Shown here piece by piece: positions 24,482-34,397 of a stretch of DNA of 64,000 nucleotides; positions within the stretch are counted from its first letter, which is position 1, and every line of letters begins with the position of its first letter. The position numbers were made by a program, and so were the translations under genes. Under the pieces are notes generated by a model. It saw only the letters and a program-made list of their open reading frames with translations. It was not told the DNA's origin and made no database searches. Source of the DNA: Curtobacterium caseinilyticum (GTDB lineage Bacteria > Actinomycetota > Actinomycetes > Actinomycetales > Microbacteriaceae); assembly GCF_030363035.1 (NCBI RefSeq), contig NZ_JAUCMN010000006.1:186001-250000 (forward strand). The letters run 5' to 3'.

Positions 24482-26515
24482 GTGGTCCAGTCAGCTCTCG
24501 TCGCCAGCACCCGCCGACACCCCGTCTCGGTCGGTGTCGCAGCCGCATCGGTCCTGCTCGCCGTCACGGCACGCATCGCCCACGCCGAACCGGACTTCCC
24601 GCACCACCCCCCGGTCGCCTGGGCGGCCCTCGCGGTCGTCGTGGCCGCGACGGTGCTCGCCGAGCGGACCCTCGGATCCCTGCGGACGGTGCTGGTCGGC
24701 GCGGGCGCACCCCTGGCCGCCGTCGGTGTCACGTACCTGGCGGTGACGGTCGGCGCGGCGATGGGCGAGGCCCACGCCGAGACCGCCGCGGGTGAGCCGT
24801 TGTTCGCCCCGTCCGCCGTCGCGACCGCCCTGCTCGCCGCGGCGTCCGCGACGATGCCGACGGCACGTCGGCGTCGCCTCCGCGCCGTCCTCTGGACGGT
24901 CGTACTGACCCTGGTGCTGTTCGCCGGTCACGGGTCCGACACCGCGCGCGCCCTGGCGACCCTGTTCGGGACCGTGGCCGGTGCGCTCGTGGTGCGCCGC
25001 GCCTCCCGGCCGACACCGACCGCACCGCGCCCGGACCGCACCGTCGTCGCCCACCCTCGTTCGGTCGTCGTCGCGACGCTCGTCGCCCTCGGTGCCGGCA
25101 CCCTGGTGACGCTCGTCGTACCGGAGCCGGACGGCGTCCTGTCGCCCTTCGCGGACGCCATGAGCGACCGGGCGACGGTGCTCGTCGGGGCGCTCCTGAT
25201 CGGGGCGGCCTGGCTCGTGCAGCGCGGACGTCGCACCGGGCTCGTGCTGGCGGGGGGCCTGCTGGTGACGCTGTCCGCCGTGCTCGCCGACGTGTTCCTC
25301 ATCGAGCCGCTGCAGGACGGCTTCGTGCAGTGGCAGGGCCTGACGACCGACCAGGTCGAGTGGCAGGTGACGCTGTTCGGCGCATGGGCGGTCCCCGCAG
25401 CCGTGCTCCTGGCGATCGTGGTGCTCCGCGGTCAGCTCGTGCGCGCCCGCTTCCGCGCCACGTCGACCTGCGGCGAGGACTACCTCGGCATGCTCCGCGA
25501 CGGCGACGCCGGCACGCTCGGGCACATGGGCACCTGGCGCGGCAACGCGACCTGGACGCACCCGGACGGACGCGGCGCGGTCGCGTACCGGGTGCACGGC
25601 GACGTCGCGCTCACCGTCTCGGACCCGGCGTGCGCCGCGGCCGACCGCGCCGAGGTCGTCACCGCCTTCGCCCGGGCCTGTGAGCGGAACGGCTGGACCC
25701 CCGCGTTCACGAGCGTGCACGAGCCGGTGCGGGCGATCCTCGCGGCCGAGGGGTGGGCGTCCTTCCCCGTCGGCGTGGAGTCGGTGCTCGACGTGACGAC
25801 CTTCGACCTGCGCGGCAAGAAGCGCCAGGACCTCCGGACCGCGTCCAACCGCGCCGACCGCGAGGGGCTCCGTGACGAGTGGACGACGCTCGCCGCCCTC
25901 GACGCCGACCGGCGCGCGCAGGTCGAGGCCATCTGCACCCGCTGGGCGGCCGACCGCCGTCTTCCGGAGATGGGCTTCACGCTCGGCGGGTTCCACGAGC
26001 TCGACGACCCGGACGTCCGGCTGCTGCTCGCGGTGACCGCCGAGGGACGGGTGACCGCGGTGACGAGCTGGCTGCCCGTGTACGAGCACGGGACCCTGAC
26101 CGGGTACACGCTCGACGTCATGCGCCGCGGCGAGGACGGGATGCCCGGCGTGATGGAGTTCCTGATCGCCCGGACCGCCCTGCGCGCCCGCGAGGCGGGC
26201 CTCACCACGATCAGCCTGTCCGGCACGCCGCTCGCCCCGCACGCCGGTGCCGGCTCGTGGGTGGCACGCGGCTCCGCGCTGCTCGCCCGGGCACTCGAAC
26301 CCGTCTACGGCTTCCGGTCGCTGCAGCGCTTCAAGGAGAAGTTCGGCGCGAGCCACGAGCCGCTCTGGCTCGTCGTCCCGAGCGCCCTGCAGGCTCCTCG
26401 CGTGGCCCGTGCCCTGACCAGCGCCTACGTGCCCGGGCTCCGTCCGAAGCACCTGTGGGCACTCCGCCAGGCGCACGTCGCCCCGGCGGCGAAGCAGCAG
26501 GCCGCCCGCTCGTGA
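24482..26515 (+). CDS. MprF-like membrane protein with DUF2156 (lysylphosphatidylglycerol synthase-type) domain
   Basis: A 677-residue protein with about ten N-terminal helices, then a DUF2156 domain (about 330-650) of the aminoacyl-phosphatidylglycerol synthase type: CGEDYLGMLRDGDAGTLGHMGTWRGNATW, FDLRGKKRQDLRTASNRADREGL, FTLGGFHEL and VYGFRSLQRFKEKFGASHEPLWLV. Such proteins add lysine or another amino acid to phosphatidylglycerol, lowering negative surface charge. The frame starts at GTG 24482; GTG 24461 and ATG 24446 are alternatives. It is cotranslated with the next hydrolase (GTGA overlap), a common actinobacterial pairing. Confidence 0.88.
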   Translation: MVQSALVASTRRHPVSVGVAAASVLLAVTARIAHAEPDFPHHPPVAWAALAVVVAATVLAERTLGSLRTVLVGAGAPLAAVGVTYLAVTVGAAMGEAHAETAAGEPLFAPSAVATALLAAASATMPTARRRRLRAVLWTVVLTLVLFAGHGSDTARALATLFGTVAGALVVRRASRPTPTAPRPDRTVVAHPRSVVVATLVALGAGTLVTLVVPEPDGVLSPFADAMSDRATVLVGALLIGAAWLVQRGRRTGLVLAGGLLVTLSAVLADVFLIEPLQDGFVQWQGLTTDQVEWQVTLFGAWAVPAAVLLAIVVLRGQLVRARFRATSTCGEDYLGMLRDGDAGTLGHMGTWRGNATWTHPDGRGAVAYRVHGDVALTVSDPACAAADRAEVVTAFARACERNGWTPAFTSVHEPVRAILAAEGWASFPVGVESVLDVTTFDLRGKKRQDLRTASNRADREGLRDEWTTLAALDADRRAQVEAICTRWAADRRLPEMGFTLGGFHELDDPDVRLLLAVTAEGRVTAVTSWLPVYEHGTLTGYTLDVMRRGEDGMPGVMEFLIARTALRAREAGLTTISLSGTPLAPHAGAGSWVARGSALLARALEPVYGFRSLQRFKEKFGASHEPLWLVVPSALQAPRVARALTSAYVPGLRPKHLWALRQAHVAPAAKQQAARS

Positions 26516-27792
26516 GTCCCACCGAGTGGATCCTGGCGACGCAGCTGCAGGCACCGTCGAAGCTGGTCCCCGCCGACCTGGCGTTCGCCGTCCTGGCCGT
26601 CGCCGTCCTGCTGCCCGCCGTCCGGCAGTGGCGGTCACGGCAGGCCTGGCGACGCGTCGGGACCCGCGCCGCGATCGCCGTCGTCGCCGCCCTCGTCGTG
26701 GTGGCGGCCTGCTGGGTCACCACCCACGTCGTCGACCTGTTCGGGGTCGCGCTCAGCCCGGTGACGCAGATGTGGAGCGCGCTCGCCGGTGCCGCGCTGG
26801 CGCTCGCGGTCACCGGGGTCGTGCAGGGCGGCCGCTGGCGACGGGCGCTCGCGATCGTGCTCGTGCCGGCGGCGCTCCTCGTGCCGGCGCTCGGCATCAA
26901 CGTCGAGTTCGGCAAGTACCCGACGCTCGGCACCGTCGTGCAGAGCGACCCGTGGCCGGCCTACGACCCGGACGCCGCTCCCCTCGGGACGATGCCCACC
27001 GCCGGGGTCGTCCGGACCGCGACCATCCCCGGCACCCGCTCGCACTTCGACGCCAGACCGGCCGTGGTCTACCTGCCGCCCGCGGCCCTGGTGCGGGATC
27101 CCCGTCCGCTGCCCGTCGTGATCGCGTTCTCGGGGCAACCCGGCGCTCCCGGTGACCTGTTCACCGCGGGTCGCCTCGCCGAACCGCTCGACGCGTACGC
27201 CCGAGCCCACGACGGTCGCGCGCCGATCGTCGTCAGCGTCGACCAGCTCTCCGCGCCGGGGAGGAACACGATGTGCGTCGACTCCCGGCTCGGGAACGTC
27301 GCGACCTACGTGATGCACGACGTCCCGGCCTGGATCGCGGCGAACATGCCGGCGACGACCGACCGGAAGGCCTGGGGGCTGACCGGGTTCTCGCAGGGCG
27401 GCACGTGCACGATGCAGTTCCTCACCGGGCACCCGTCGGAGTTCGGTGCGGCGCTGGCGGTGTCGAGCGAGCTCCAGCCGATCGACCAGGGGCCGCAGCA
27501 CAGCGCCGACCAGGCGTTCGGCGGGTCCGTGGCGGCGTGGCGTGCTGCTGCACCGATCGCACAGATGCGGGAGAACGGGCTCGACGGACACGCCCTCTGG
27601 CTGACCGCCGGGTCGTCCGACCGGAAGTTCAGCGAGAACGCCCGGAAGCTCGGGCACGCGGCGCGGGCGGCAGGAGCCCGGGTGACGATCGGGTCCGCTC
27701 CGGGCAGCGGGCACGACTGGAACACGGTGCAGTGGTCGTTCCGGACCGAGGTGGCACCGTTCGCGGACGCCCTGTTCGCGGCGGAGCACTGA
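26512..27792 (+). CDS. Membrane-anchored alpha/beta hydrolase (esterase-like)
   Basis: A 426-residue protein from GTG 26512 with four N-terminal membrane helices (about 20-135), then an extracytoplasmic hydrolase domain. LPVVIAFSGQPGAPGDL begins the fold, the nucleophile Ser294 lies in GLTGFSQGGTCTMQF, and PGSGHDWNTVQWSF holds the catalytic His. In several actinobacteria such hydrolases are cotranslated with MprF-like proteins, suggesting they remove aminoacyl groups from modified lipids; that role is an inference here. Confidence 0.87.
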   Translation: MSPTEWILATQLQAPSKLVPADLAFAVLAVAVLLPAVRQWRSRQAWRRVGTRAAIAVVAALVVVAACWVTTHVVDLFGVALSPVTQMWSALAGAALALAVTGVVQGGRWRRALAIVLVPAALLVPALGINVEFGKYPTLGTVVQSDPWPAYDPDAAPLGTMPTAGVVRTATIPGTRSHFDARPAVVYLPPAALVRDPRPLPVVIAFSGQPGAPGDLFTAGRLAEPLDAYARAHDGRAPIVVSVDQLSAPGRNTMCVDSRLGNVATYVMHDVPAWIAANMPATTDRKAWGLTGFSQGGTCTMQFLTGHPSEFGAALAVSSELQPIDQGPQHSADQAFGGSVAAWRAAAPIAQMRENGLDGHALWLTAGSSDRKFSENARKLGHAARAAGARVTIGSAPGSGHDWNTVQWSFRTEVAPFADALFAAEH

Positions 27793-27884
27793 TCCAGTCG
27801 GAATGTCGTACATCCGATCTTTGACGTCAGCCTCCCGTTCTGTGACGGTGAGCAGACACGTCAGACGGACGGAAGGACGACGAC

Positions 27885-28280
27885 ATGGAACACAAGGGGA
27901 AGCAGGTCCTGCTCGGCCTCGCGCTGACGATCGGCCTGGTCGGCGGAACGGCGACGGTGGCGGTCGCCAGCCCGACCGAGGTCCTCGGGCACGGCCCCGA
28001 GGCGGGCGGGGTGGTCATCCCCGACTCCGGCGCCGGTACGACGGGCGAGCGCCGGTCCTCGGGGCAGCAGCGGAGTGACGGCGGGGGCGGGAGCTTCTGG
28101 CAGTGGGGCGTCAGCGGCGGAGACGTGTGGTCGAACTACTTCCGTGAGAAGCGTTGCCACGGCGCCACCGCGGTCGGCAAGAAGACGAAGCGCGTCACCG
28201 TTGTCGCAGGTGGTCGGTACGCCTACGCGGCAACGCCGAAGAAGTCCAGCGGGAACCAGGCGTACTACCACAACTGCTGA
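27885..28280 (+). CDS. Lactococcin 972-family secreted bacteriocin precursor
   Basis: A 131-residue protein from ATG 27885 (GGAAGGA upstream). The Sec signal peptide ends about AVA at 26-28. A low-complexity Gly/Ser/Arg stretch (29-68) precedes a 62-residue core (70-131) that matches the lactococcin 972 pattern: SFWQWGVSGGDVWSNYF, RCHGATAVG, then RYAYAATPKK and QAYYHNC. The classic Lcn972 core is about 66 residues, ends in YYNFW and blocks septum formation by binding lipid II. Cys91 and Cys131 are extra and could form a disulfide. The next two genes are the family's membrane protein and ABC ATPase. Confidence 0.88.
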   Translation: MEHKGKQVLLGLALTIGLVGGTATVAVASPTEVLGHGPEAGGVVIPDSGAGTTGERRSSGQQRSDGGGGSFWQWGVSGGDVWSNYFREKRCHGATAVGKKTKRVTVVAGGRYAYAATPKKSSGNQAYYHNC

Positions 28281-28304
28281 ACCGGTCAGGCTCGAGAGAA
28301 CGGT

Positions 28305-30329
28305 ATGCGATCCCGCGCGCTGAGGCTCGTCTACGCGATCCCACCCGTCCTCGCCTTCGTGCTCGCGTTCGTCGGGCTGGTCGAGAAGGACGAGTCCGGC
28401 GTGGTCGGCGCGACGTCCTCGATCACCGTCTCCCTCGACGGCGCGGCGCGGCCGAACCGGATCATCGCCGGAGCGATCAGCCGCGTCGCCGAGGAACACC
28501 ACGCGACCGTCGTCCGGATGATCGCCGACCGCGCGGACCCGAACGGTCGCCGGACAGCGCTCGTGACCGACGCTCCGGGGACGCTCGGCGAGCAGTGGCT
28601 CGACGACGGCTACCCGGACTTCTCCCGCGCGGTGTCGACCCGGGTCCAGCCGATGTCCGACCTCGACCGCGTCGACCCGACCGGCACGTACGAGCTCTTC
28701 GGGGACGAGGCTGCCCGGCACGACCTGGTCCGCGCCTTCGCCTCGGTCGGCTACGGAGCGGCCACCGAGTCGATCCCGCTCCTGGCCCGGCTCGGCATCG
28801 GCGAGACGGTCGACGGCACCGCGGGACTGGTCGGCATCCTCGTGCTCGGATCAGCGACCGCGTGCCTGGTCGCGACGGTCGGTTCCCCGCGGCGCTGTGC
28901 GGTCCGCCGACTACACGGGCAGAGCACGGTGCGCATCCTGCGGCAGGAGCTCGGAGCACTGCGGACGAGCGTGGCGGTCGTGCTCGTCGGGGCCCCGATC
29001 GTCGCCGTCGGCATCTGGCTCGTGAACGGCGCAGCGCAGTGGCCGGCACTCGTCGCTGCGACCGCGGTGCTCGGCGCCGCGCTGCTCACGCCGGTGGTGC
29101 TCGCGCACGCGACGGGCGTCCTCCTCGCCTGCCGACGCCCCCTGGTCGACGCCCTCCGTGGGTCGCGGCCACCGGGCGGGGTCGTCGGCCTCGCGCACGC
29201 CGCACGCCTGGTGGCGACGCTGCTGCTCGTCGCCGCGGTGAGCGGTCTCGTCGGCGCCGAGGTCGTGGCGCGGACGTCCGGTACCGAACGGGACCTCCGT
29301 GCGGCGGGGACCGCCGTGCAGCTGTGGATCACGCCGGACCCCCGACCGATCGAGTCGCAGGCGTACTGGGACCGGCTCGGCCGGTTCGCCGGTGGAGCGC
29401 TGCAGGACCACGACGCTCTGCTCAGCGCGGTCAAGGAGGTCTCGACCGGTTCGGGCAACGCCGGGGTGCCCGCGCTCTTCGTCGACGCCGAGTACCTCCG
29501 GCTCCAGGATGTCCGCGCGGCAGACGGCACCCGCATCCGCGCCGGGTCGAGACCGACCGTCTGGATCCCCGAGCACAGCCGGCTCGATCCGGACGCACTG
29601 GTCCAGTCGCTCACCGGCTGGGACCTCCGCGATGCGCCCGATGCGGCCCGCAGGGACGTCACCGTCGGGCGCCTCGGTACGCCGGAGCTCTGGACCTACC
29701 CGGACGGCGGCTCGGTGCGGGGCTGGCTCGACGACGCCGTCCTGGTGGTCGTCCCGACGCCGGCCACGACGTTCTCGGCGGACCAGCTCGGCTCGTGGCT
29801 GTCGACCGGCGACGTCGTGTTCCGCTCTCGCGCCCACGCGGAGCGGGCCATCACCGCTGCCGGGGTCGGCTCGGAGATCAGCGCGGTGGTGGACGTCGGG
29901 CAAGCGGCCGCCGAGACGGCGCGCGATGCCCGACGGACGGTCGTCGCCCAGGCTGCTGCGGTCGTCAGCGCTGCCGTCGTGGCGGTCGTACTCGCCGCGC
30001 TCGCCACGTCAGCCCATCGTCGACGGTACGGCCGTGCCCGGTTCGCCAAGACCGTCGCGGGCGTCCACCCCGTCCGTGCCGACGGCGACCTGCTGACCGT
30101 CGAGGTCGTGTCGGTCGTCCTCGCAGCACTGGCAGCCGGAGTGGCGTGGTCCCGGCTCCGGCTGGACGATGCGGGGCATCTCTCGGTGCTGGACCCACTG
30201 ACGCAGGCCGCGAGCCCGTCGGCCCTGCTCGCGGTCACGGCCGCGGTGGTCGTGTCGATCCTGAGCACGTCCATCGTCCTCGGCACGGCGCGCGAGACCG
30301 ACCGATCACGAGGAGACGAGGCGCGATGA
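28305..30329 (+). CDS. Bacteriocin-associated integral membrane protein (DUF1430 type)
   Basis: A 674-residue membrane protein with an N-terminal anchor, a large outside loop (about 35-165), a cluster of helices (about 170-330), a second outside region (about 335-540) and three to four C-terminal helices. This layout and its place behind a lactococcin 972-like gene fit the seven-transmembrane DUF1430 'bacteriocin-associated' family. In known Lcn972 loci it forms, with the ABC ATPase, a complex for self-immunity or export. No enzyme motif is seen. Its stop overlaps the ATPase start (ATGA). Confidence 0.85.
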   Translation: MRSRALRLVYAIPPVLAFVLAFVGLVEKDESGVVGATSSITVSLDGAARPNRIIAGAISRVAEEHHATVVRMIADRADPNGRRTALVTDAPGTLGEQWLDDGYPDFSRAVSTRVQPMSDLDRVDPTGTYELFGDEAARHDLVRAFASVGYGAATESIPLLARLGIGETVDGTAGLVGILVLGSATACLVATVGSPRRCAVRRLHGQSTVRILRQELGALRTSVAVVLVGAPIVAVGIWLVNGAAQWPALVAATAVLGAALLTPVVLAHATGVLLACRRPLVDALRGSRPPGGVVGLAHAARLVATLLLVAAVSGLVGAEVVARTSGTERDLRAAGTAVQLWITPDPRPIESQAYWDRLGRFAGGALQDHDALLSAVKEVSTGSGNAGVPALFVDAEYLRLQDVRAADGTRIRAGSRPTVWIPEHSRLDPDALVQSLTGWDLRDAPDAARRDVTVGRLGTPELWTYPDGGSVRGWLDDAVLVVVPTPATTFSADQLGSWLSTGDVVFRSRAHAERAITAAGVGSEISAVVDVGQAAAETARDARRTVVAQAAAVVSAAVVAVVLAALATSAHRRRYGRARFAKTVAGVHPVRADGDLLTVEVVSVVLAALAAGVAWSRLRLDDAGHLSVLDPLTQAASPSALLAVTAAVVVSILSTSIVLGTARETDRSRGDEAR

Positions 30330-30976
30330 TCGAGGCACGAGGGATCAGCAAGCAGCGGGGCGGTCGCACGCTCTGGGAGGACCTCACCTTCTCGGTCGCC
30401 GCCGGCGAGGTCGTGGCACTCACGGGCCCCAGCGGTTGCGGCAAGTCGACGCTGCTCGACTGCGTCGGCCACATCGACCGGGTCGACTCCGGGACGATCC
30501 GCATCGGCGGTGTGGACGCGGGACGGAGCGCACGCCGCGCGCGCCTGCTCCGCCGGGACCACATCGGCTACCTGTTCCAGGACTTCGGACTGGTCCACGA
30601 CGCGACCGTGGGGGCGAACGTCGACCTCGCCCGACCGACCGGGCGCGGCCGTCGTCGGGGCCTCTCGACCGGTCCGGCGCTCGAGCAGGTCGGACTCGGC
30701 GGTCGCTCGACCGCCCGCGCCCATGAGCTGAGCGGCGGCGAACAACAGCGCGTCGCGCTTGCGAGGCTCCTGGTCAAGCAGCCGTCCGTCATCCTCGCCG
30801 ACGAGCCGACCAGCGCACTCGACGCCGACAACGCCGCGCTGGTGCTCGATCAGCTGGAGTCGTTCGCGGCCGCGGGTGCCGCGGTCCTCATCGCGACACA
30901 CGCTCCGTCGGTCACGCAGCGCACGGCACGCGTGATCACGCTGCGGGACCCTCGGGACCACCGAGGCGGGACCTGA
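30326..30976 (+). CDS. ABC transporter ATPase of the bacteriocin locus
   Basis: A 216-residue MacB/LolD-type ATPase: Walker A GPSGCGKST, Q-loop YLFQDFGLV, signature LSGGEQQRVALARLL, Walker B VILADEPTSALD and H-loop ATHAP. The subgroup TIGR03608 accompanies lactococcin 972-type genes. ATGA overlap with the DUF1430 gene makes the two subunits translationally coupled. Probable role: powering immunity or secretion of the bacteriocin. Confidence 0.92.
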   Translation: MIEARGISKQRGGRTLWEDLTFSVAAGEVVALTGPSGCGKSTLLDCVGHIDRVDSGTIRIGGVDAGRSARRARLLRRDHIGYLFQDFGLVHDATVGANVDLARPTGRGRRRGLSTGPALEQVGLGGRSTARAHELSGGEQQRVALARLLVKQPSVILADEPTSALDADNAALVLDQLESFAAAGAAVLIATHAPSVTQRTARVITLRDPRDHRGGT

Positions 30977-31010
30977 TCAGCAGACCCGTTCCTCGGCGCC
31001 GTCCGCCTCG

Positions 31011-31583
31011 TCAGGCGTTGCGGACGAGCCAGGCGAACTGCTCGTCGGTCAGCTCGCGATCGGTCCAGACCTGACCGAGCACACCGTCCGGGGCAGCGAC
31101 CGACGCCGGTCCCTGCCAGACCAGCGCGAGCCCCGCCTTCCGCAGCACAGCGGCCGACGCCGGGTTGTTCGTCAGCACCCGACCGGTCACCGGCGCGCAG
31201 GGAGCCGCGCGGTGCGCCTCGGCCACGGCTGCGCATGCGAGCTCACCGGCGTAGCCGTTCCCCCAGGCTGCGGGGTCCAACCGGTAGCCGAGGTTCCAGA
31301 CCCCCGCCGCCGTCATGTCGACACCGCCGACACCGACGAACGCGCCGTCCGACGTCCGGACCGTCCACGACCCCAGGCCGTGCCGCGCACGGCCGCCGAT
31401 CTTGCGCTGCACCAGGTCGACCGTGGCCGAACGGTCGGCGTGCCGCCCGGAGGGCAGATGCGCCCAGGTCCGCGCGTCGGAGAAGACCGCGTGCGCGTCG
31501 TCGATGTCGGCGGGCGTGAGCGGTGTCAGCACCAGGCGATCCGTCCGGATCTCCTGCTGCGGGGTCAGGAGCTGGTGGGCCAT
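31011..31583 (-). CDS. GNAT-family N-acetyltransferase (RimJ/RimL-like)
   Basis: A 190-residue acetyltransferase from ATG 31583. EIRTDRLVLTPLTPADIDDAHAVFSD is the usual RimJ-like start, VGVGGVDMTAAGVWNLGYRLDPAAWGNGYAGELACAAV holds the acetyl-CoA loop, and RVLTNNPASAAVLRKAGLALV the closing helix. Substrate unknown (ribosomal proteins, antibiotics or metabolites are possible). It converges on the bacteriocin operon but is not part of it. Confidence 0.9.
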   Translation of the reverse strand: MAHQLLTPQQEIRTDRLVLTPLTPADIDDAHAVFSDARTWAHLPSGRHADRSATVDLVQRKIGGRARHGLGSWTVRTSDGAFVGVGGVDMTAAGVWNLGYRLDPAAWGNGYAGELACAAVAEAHRAAPCAPVTGRVLTNNPASAAVLRKAGLALVWQGPASVAAPDGVLGQVWTDRELTDEQFAWLVRNA

Positions 31584-31642
31584 GCTCCGATCATCACCCG
31601 CGCCACCGACAACCGCGTGAACACCACGCGACGTCCGCGTGA

Positions 31643-31682
31643 TCCGGCCCCTGACTGCGGCTTCGCGCAGCCCGGGGCCGGA
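31643..31682 (-). terminator. Hairpin terminator after the E2 gene
   Basis: TCCGGCCCC (31643-31651) pairs with GGGGCCGGA (31674-31682), and the inner CTGCG/CGCAG extends the stem. It lies 21 bases past the E2 stop. Confidence 0.6.
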
Positions 31683-31702
31683 CCAGGACGGGCGTGCAGG
31701 CG

Positions 31703-33316
31703 TCAGTCGAGCAGCAGCGCCGGCTCCTCGAGCACCGAGGCGATGTCGTGCACGAAGCGCGAGGCCACGTCGCCGTCGACGACCCGGTGGTCGAAGGACG
31801 CGCCGATCGTGGTCACCATGCGCGACCGGACCTCGCCGTCGACGACCCACGGCTTCGGCTTGATCGTCCCCATGGCGACGATCGCGACCTCGCCCGGGTT
31901 GAGGATCGGCGTCCCGGTGTCCATGCCGAACACCCCGATGTTCGTGATCGTCACGGTGCCGTCCGCCATCTGCTGCGGCGTCGTCTTGCCGTCACGGGCG
32001 GTGAGCGTCAGGTCCTCGAGCGCCTTCGCGAGCTCGAACAGGGACATGTCCTGCGCGTCCTTGATGTTCGGCACGATGAGCCCACGCGGGGTCGCCGCGG
32101 CGATGCCGAGGTTCACGAAGTGGTGGACGATGATCTCCTGGTCGGTCCAGGTCGAGTTCACCGACCGGTTCCGACGGACGGCCCAGATGACGGCCTTCGC
32201 GAACACGAGCAGCGGCGAGACCTTGACGCCGGCGAACGTCGGCGAGGACTTCAGGCGCCCGACGAACTCCATGGTGCGGGTCGCATCGACGTCGACGAAC
32301 AGCGACACGTGCGGCGCCGTGAACTTCGACGTCGTCATCGCCTTCGCGATGGCCTTGCGGACGCCCTTCACCGGGATCGTCTCGCGGCGCACATCGCCCC
32401 ACTCGGGGGTCTCGATGTTCCGGAAGACGCTGGCCTGCTTCGCGTGCCGGATGACGTCGTCACGCGTGACCTCGCCGGCGAGGCCCGTCGGCACGACCTC
32501 GGTCAGGTCGACGTCGAGGTCCTTCGCGAGCTTGCGGATCGGCGGCTTCGCCAGGACGATCCCGGACACGACGGCCTTGCGCGGGCGGGTGCCCTGCGCC
32601 TCGACCGCCTGCGAGATGGAGTCCTCGGCAGCGTCGGCCGCCGCTTCGGCTGCGGCGACGGCATCCGCACTGGAGGCACGGCTCGCCTCGGCAGCGAGGG
32701 CTGCGGCCCGGCGCGCACCCGGCTTGCGGCGGGACGGCGACGTGGTCGCGGAGCCGTAGCCGACCAGGACGGCGCCGGACGACTCGTCCGTACCGACGAC
32801 GGTGGCGTGGTCGGCGACCGGCTGCACCGGTGCGGCGTGCTTCGGCTGCGAGGCAGCGGGGGCGGGCGCCGCAGCCGCAGCCGCAGGGGCCGCCGGGGGC
32901 GGCGTCTGCTGCGCCGGAGCCGGGGCGACGGCGGCGGGTGCTGCCGGTGCCTGCGCGACGGGAGCCGGTGCGGGGACGGCGGCAGGCGGGGTGGCCTGGA
33001 CGTCCGGCGAGGCCGGGACGCTGTCGGCGACCCGCGTCGCGCCTCCCGGCTGCTCGGTGCCGGACGCGGCCTGCGCGTCGGAGTCGACACGGATGATCGG
33101 CTTGCCGACCTCGACGGTGTCGCCCTCGGAGACGAGCAGCCCGGTGACGGTGCCCGCGAACGGGGAGGGGAGCTCGACGAGCGACTTCGCGGTCTCGATC
33201 TCGACCAGGACCTGGTCGACGGTGACCTCGTCCCCGATCGCGACGCGCCACTGCACGATCTCGGCCTCGGTCAGGCCTTCGCCCACGTCGGGCAGGGGGA
33301 ATTCGGCGGCGGGCAC
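31703..33316 (-). CDS. Dihydrolipoamide acyltransferase E2 of a 2-oxoacid dehydrogenase complex
   Basis: A 537-residue E2 from GTG 33316 with AAGGAG upstream. One N-terminal lipoyl domain (lipoylated Lys44 in [12 protein letters not shown]), a long Ala/Pro-rich linker (about 90-215), a peripheral-subunit-binding domain ([24 protein letters not shown]) and the catalytic domain with [17 protein letters not shown] (active His and Asp). The single lipoyl domain and nearby E1 pair suggest branched-chain 2-oxoacid dehydrogenase rather than the actinobacterial AceE-type pyruvate enzyme. The frame upstream of 33316 is antisense. Confidence 0.93.
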   Translation of the reverse strand: MPAAEFPLPDVGEGLTEAEIVQWRVAIGDEVTVDQVLVEIETAKSLVELPSPFAGTVTGLLVSEGDTVEVGKPIIRVDSDAQAASGTEQPGGATRVADSVPASPDVQATPPAAVPAPAPVAQAPAAPAAVAPAPAQQTPPPAAPAAAAAAPAPAASQPKHAAPVQPVADHATVVGTDESSGAVLVGYGSATTSPSRRKPGARRAAALAAEASRASSADAVAAAEAAADAAEDSISQAVEAQGTRPRKAVVSGIVLAKPPIRKLAKDLDVDLTEVVPTGLAGEVTRDDVIRHAKQASVFRNIETPEWGDVRRETIPVKGVRKAIAKAMTTSKFTAPHVSLFVDVDATRTMEFVGRLKSSPTFAGVKVSPLLVFAKAVIWAVRRNRSVNSTWTDQEIIVHHFVNLGIAAATPRGLIVPNIKDAQDMSLFELAKALEDLTLTARDGKTTPQQMADGTVTITNIGVFGMDTGTPILNPGEVAIVAMGTIKPKPWVVDGEVRSRMVTTIGASFDHRVVDGDVASRFVHDIASVLEEPALLLD

Positions 33317-33347
33317 TGCGGCTCCTTCGAACGTTCGGTCGGCTCGG

Positions 33348-34397
33348 TCAGTAGGCGAGGGCGCGGTCGACGGCCTCGAGGACACGGTCCGCGTCCGGCA
33401 GGTGCAGGTGTTCGAGCTTCGACACCGGGAAGGGGACGTCGAACCCGGACACCCGGATCGGCGGTGCCTGCATCGTGTAGAAGCACTGCTCGGCGACGGT
33501 CGCGGCGATCTCACTGCCCACGCTCACGAAGCCGGAGGCCTCCTGCGCGATCACCAGGCGGCCGGTCTTCCGGACCGATGCCAGCAGCGGCTCCCAGTCG
33601 ATCGGGGAGATCGAGCGGAGGTCGATGACCTCGCAGCTGGTGCCCTCGGCCTCGGCGATGTCCGCCGCCTGCATGAGCGTGGCGACCATCGCACCGTGGC
33701 CGACGAGGGTGACCTCGGTGCCGGTGCGGGCGACGCGGGTGGTGTGCATCGGGACGTGGCCGTCGACGAGGTCGACCTCGCCCTTGGGCCAGTAGCGCGA
33801 CTTCGGCTCGAGGAACACGACCGGGTCCTTCGACGCGATCGCCTCCTGGATCATCCAGTACGCGTCGTTGGGCGTGCTCGGGCTGACCACGCGCAGCCCC
33901 GGGGTGTGCGCGAAGTACGCCTCCGGGGACTCCTGGTGGTGCTCGACGGCACCGATGTGACCGCCGTAGGGGATGCGGATGACGACCGGTAGCGACATGT
34001 GCGCCGGCAGGCGGTTCTGCATCTTCGCGAGCTGCGAGGTGATCTGGTCGAAGCCCGGCCAGACGAAGCCGTCGAACTGGATCTCGACGACCGGACGGTA
34101 CCCGCGCAGGGCGAGGCCGATCGCGGTGCCGATGATGCCGGCCTCGGCGAGGGGGGTGTCGCGGACGCGCTCGGCGCCGAAACGTTCCTGCAGTCCCTCG
34201 GTGATGCGGAAGACCCCGCCGAGACGACCGATGTCCTCGCCCATGAGCAGGACCTTGTCGTCGGCGGCCATGGCGGCGGCCAGGCCGGCGTTGAGCGCCT
34301 TGGCCATCGGCAGGTTCTGCACGGGTTCGCTGGGGACCTCGCCGGCGCCCGGGTGGGCGCGGAGGGTGTAGTCGAAGAGCTGCTCGGTGGTGCTCAT
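33348..34397 (-). CDS. 2-oxoacid dehydrogenase E1 component, beta subunit
   Basis: A 349-residue transketolase-like subunit: [50 protein letters not shown] and [26 protein letters not shown] are the usual E1 beta blocks. It pairs with E1 alpha, whose stop overlaps its start as TGATG, to form the thiamine diphosphate decarboxylase. E2 starts 31 bases after its stop. All four genes 35554-31703 face the same way. Confidence 0.95.
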   Translation of the reverse strand: MSTTEQLFDYTLRAHPGAGEVPSEPVQNLPMAKALNAGLAAAMAADDKVLLMGEDIGRLGGVFRITEGLQERFGAERVRDTPLAEAGIIGTAIGLALRGYRPVVEIQFDGFVWPGFDQITSQLAKMQNRLPAHMSLPVVIRIPYGGHIGAVEHHQESPEAYFAHTPGLRVVSPSTPNDAYWMIQEAIASKDPVVFLEPKSRYWPKGEVDLVDGHVPMHTTRVARTGTEVTLVGHGAMVATLMQAADIAEAEGTSCEVIDLRSISPIDWEPLLASVRKTGRLVIAQEASGFVSVGSEIAATVAEQCFYTMQAPPIRVSGFDVPFPVSKLEHLHLPDADRVLEAVDRALAY

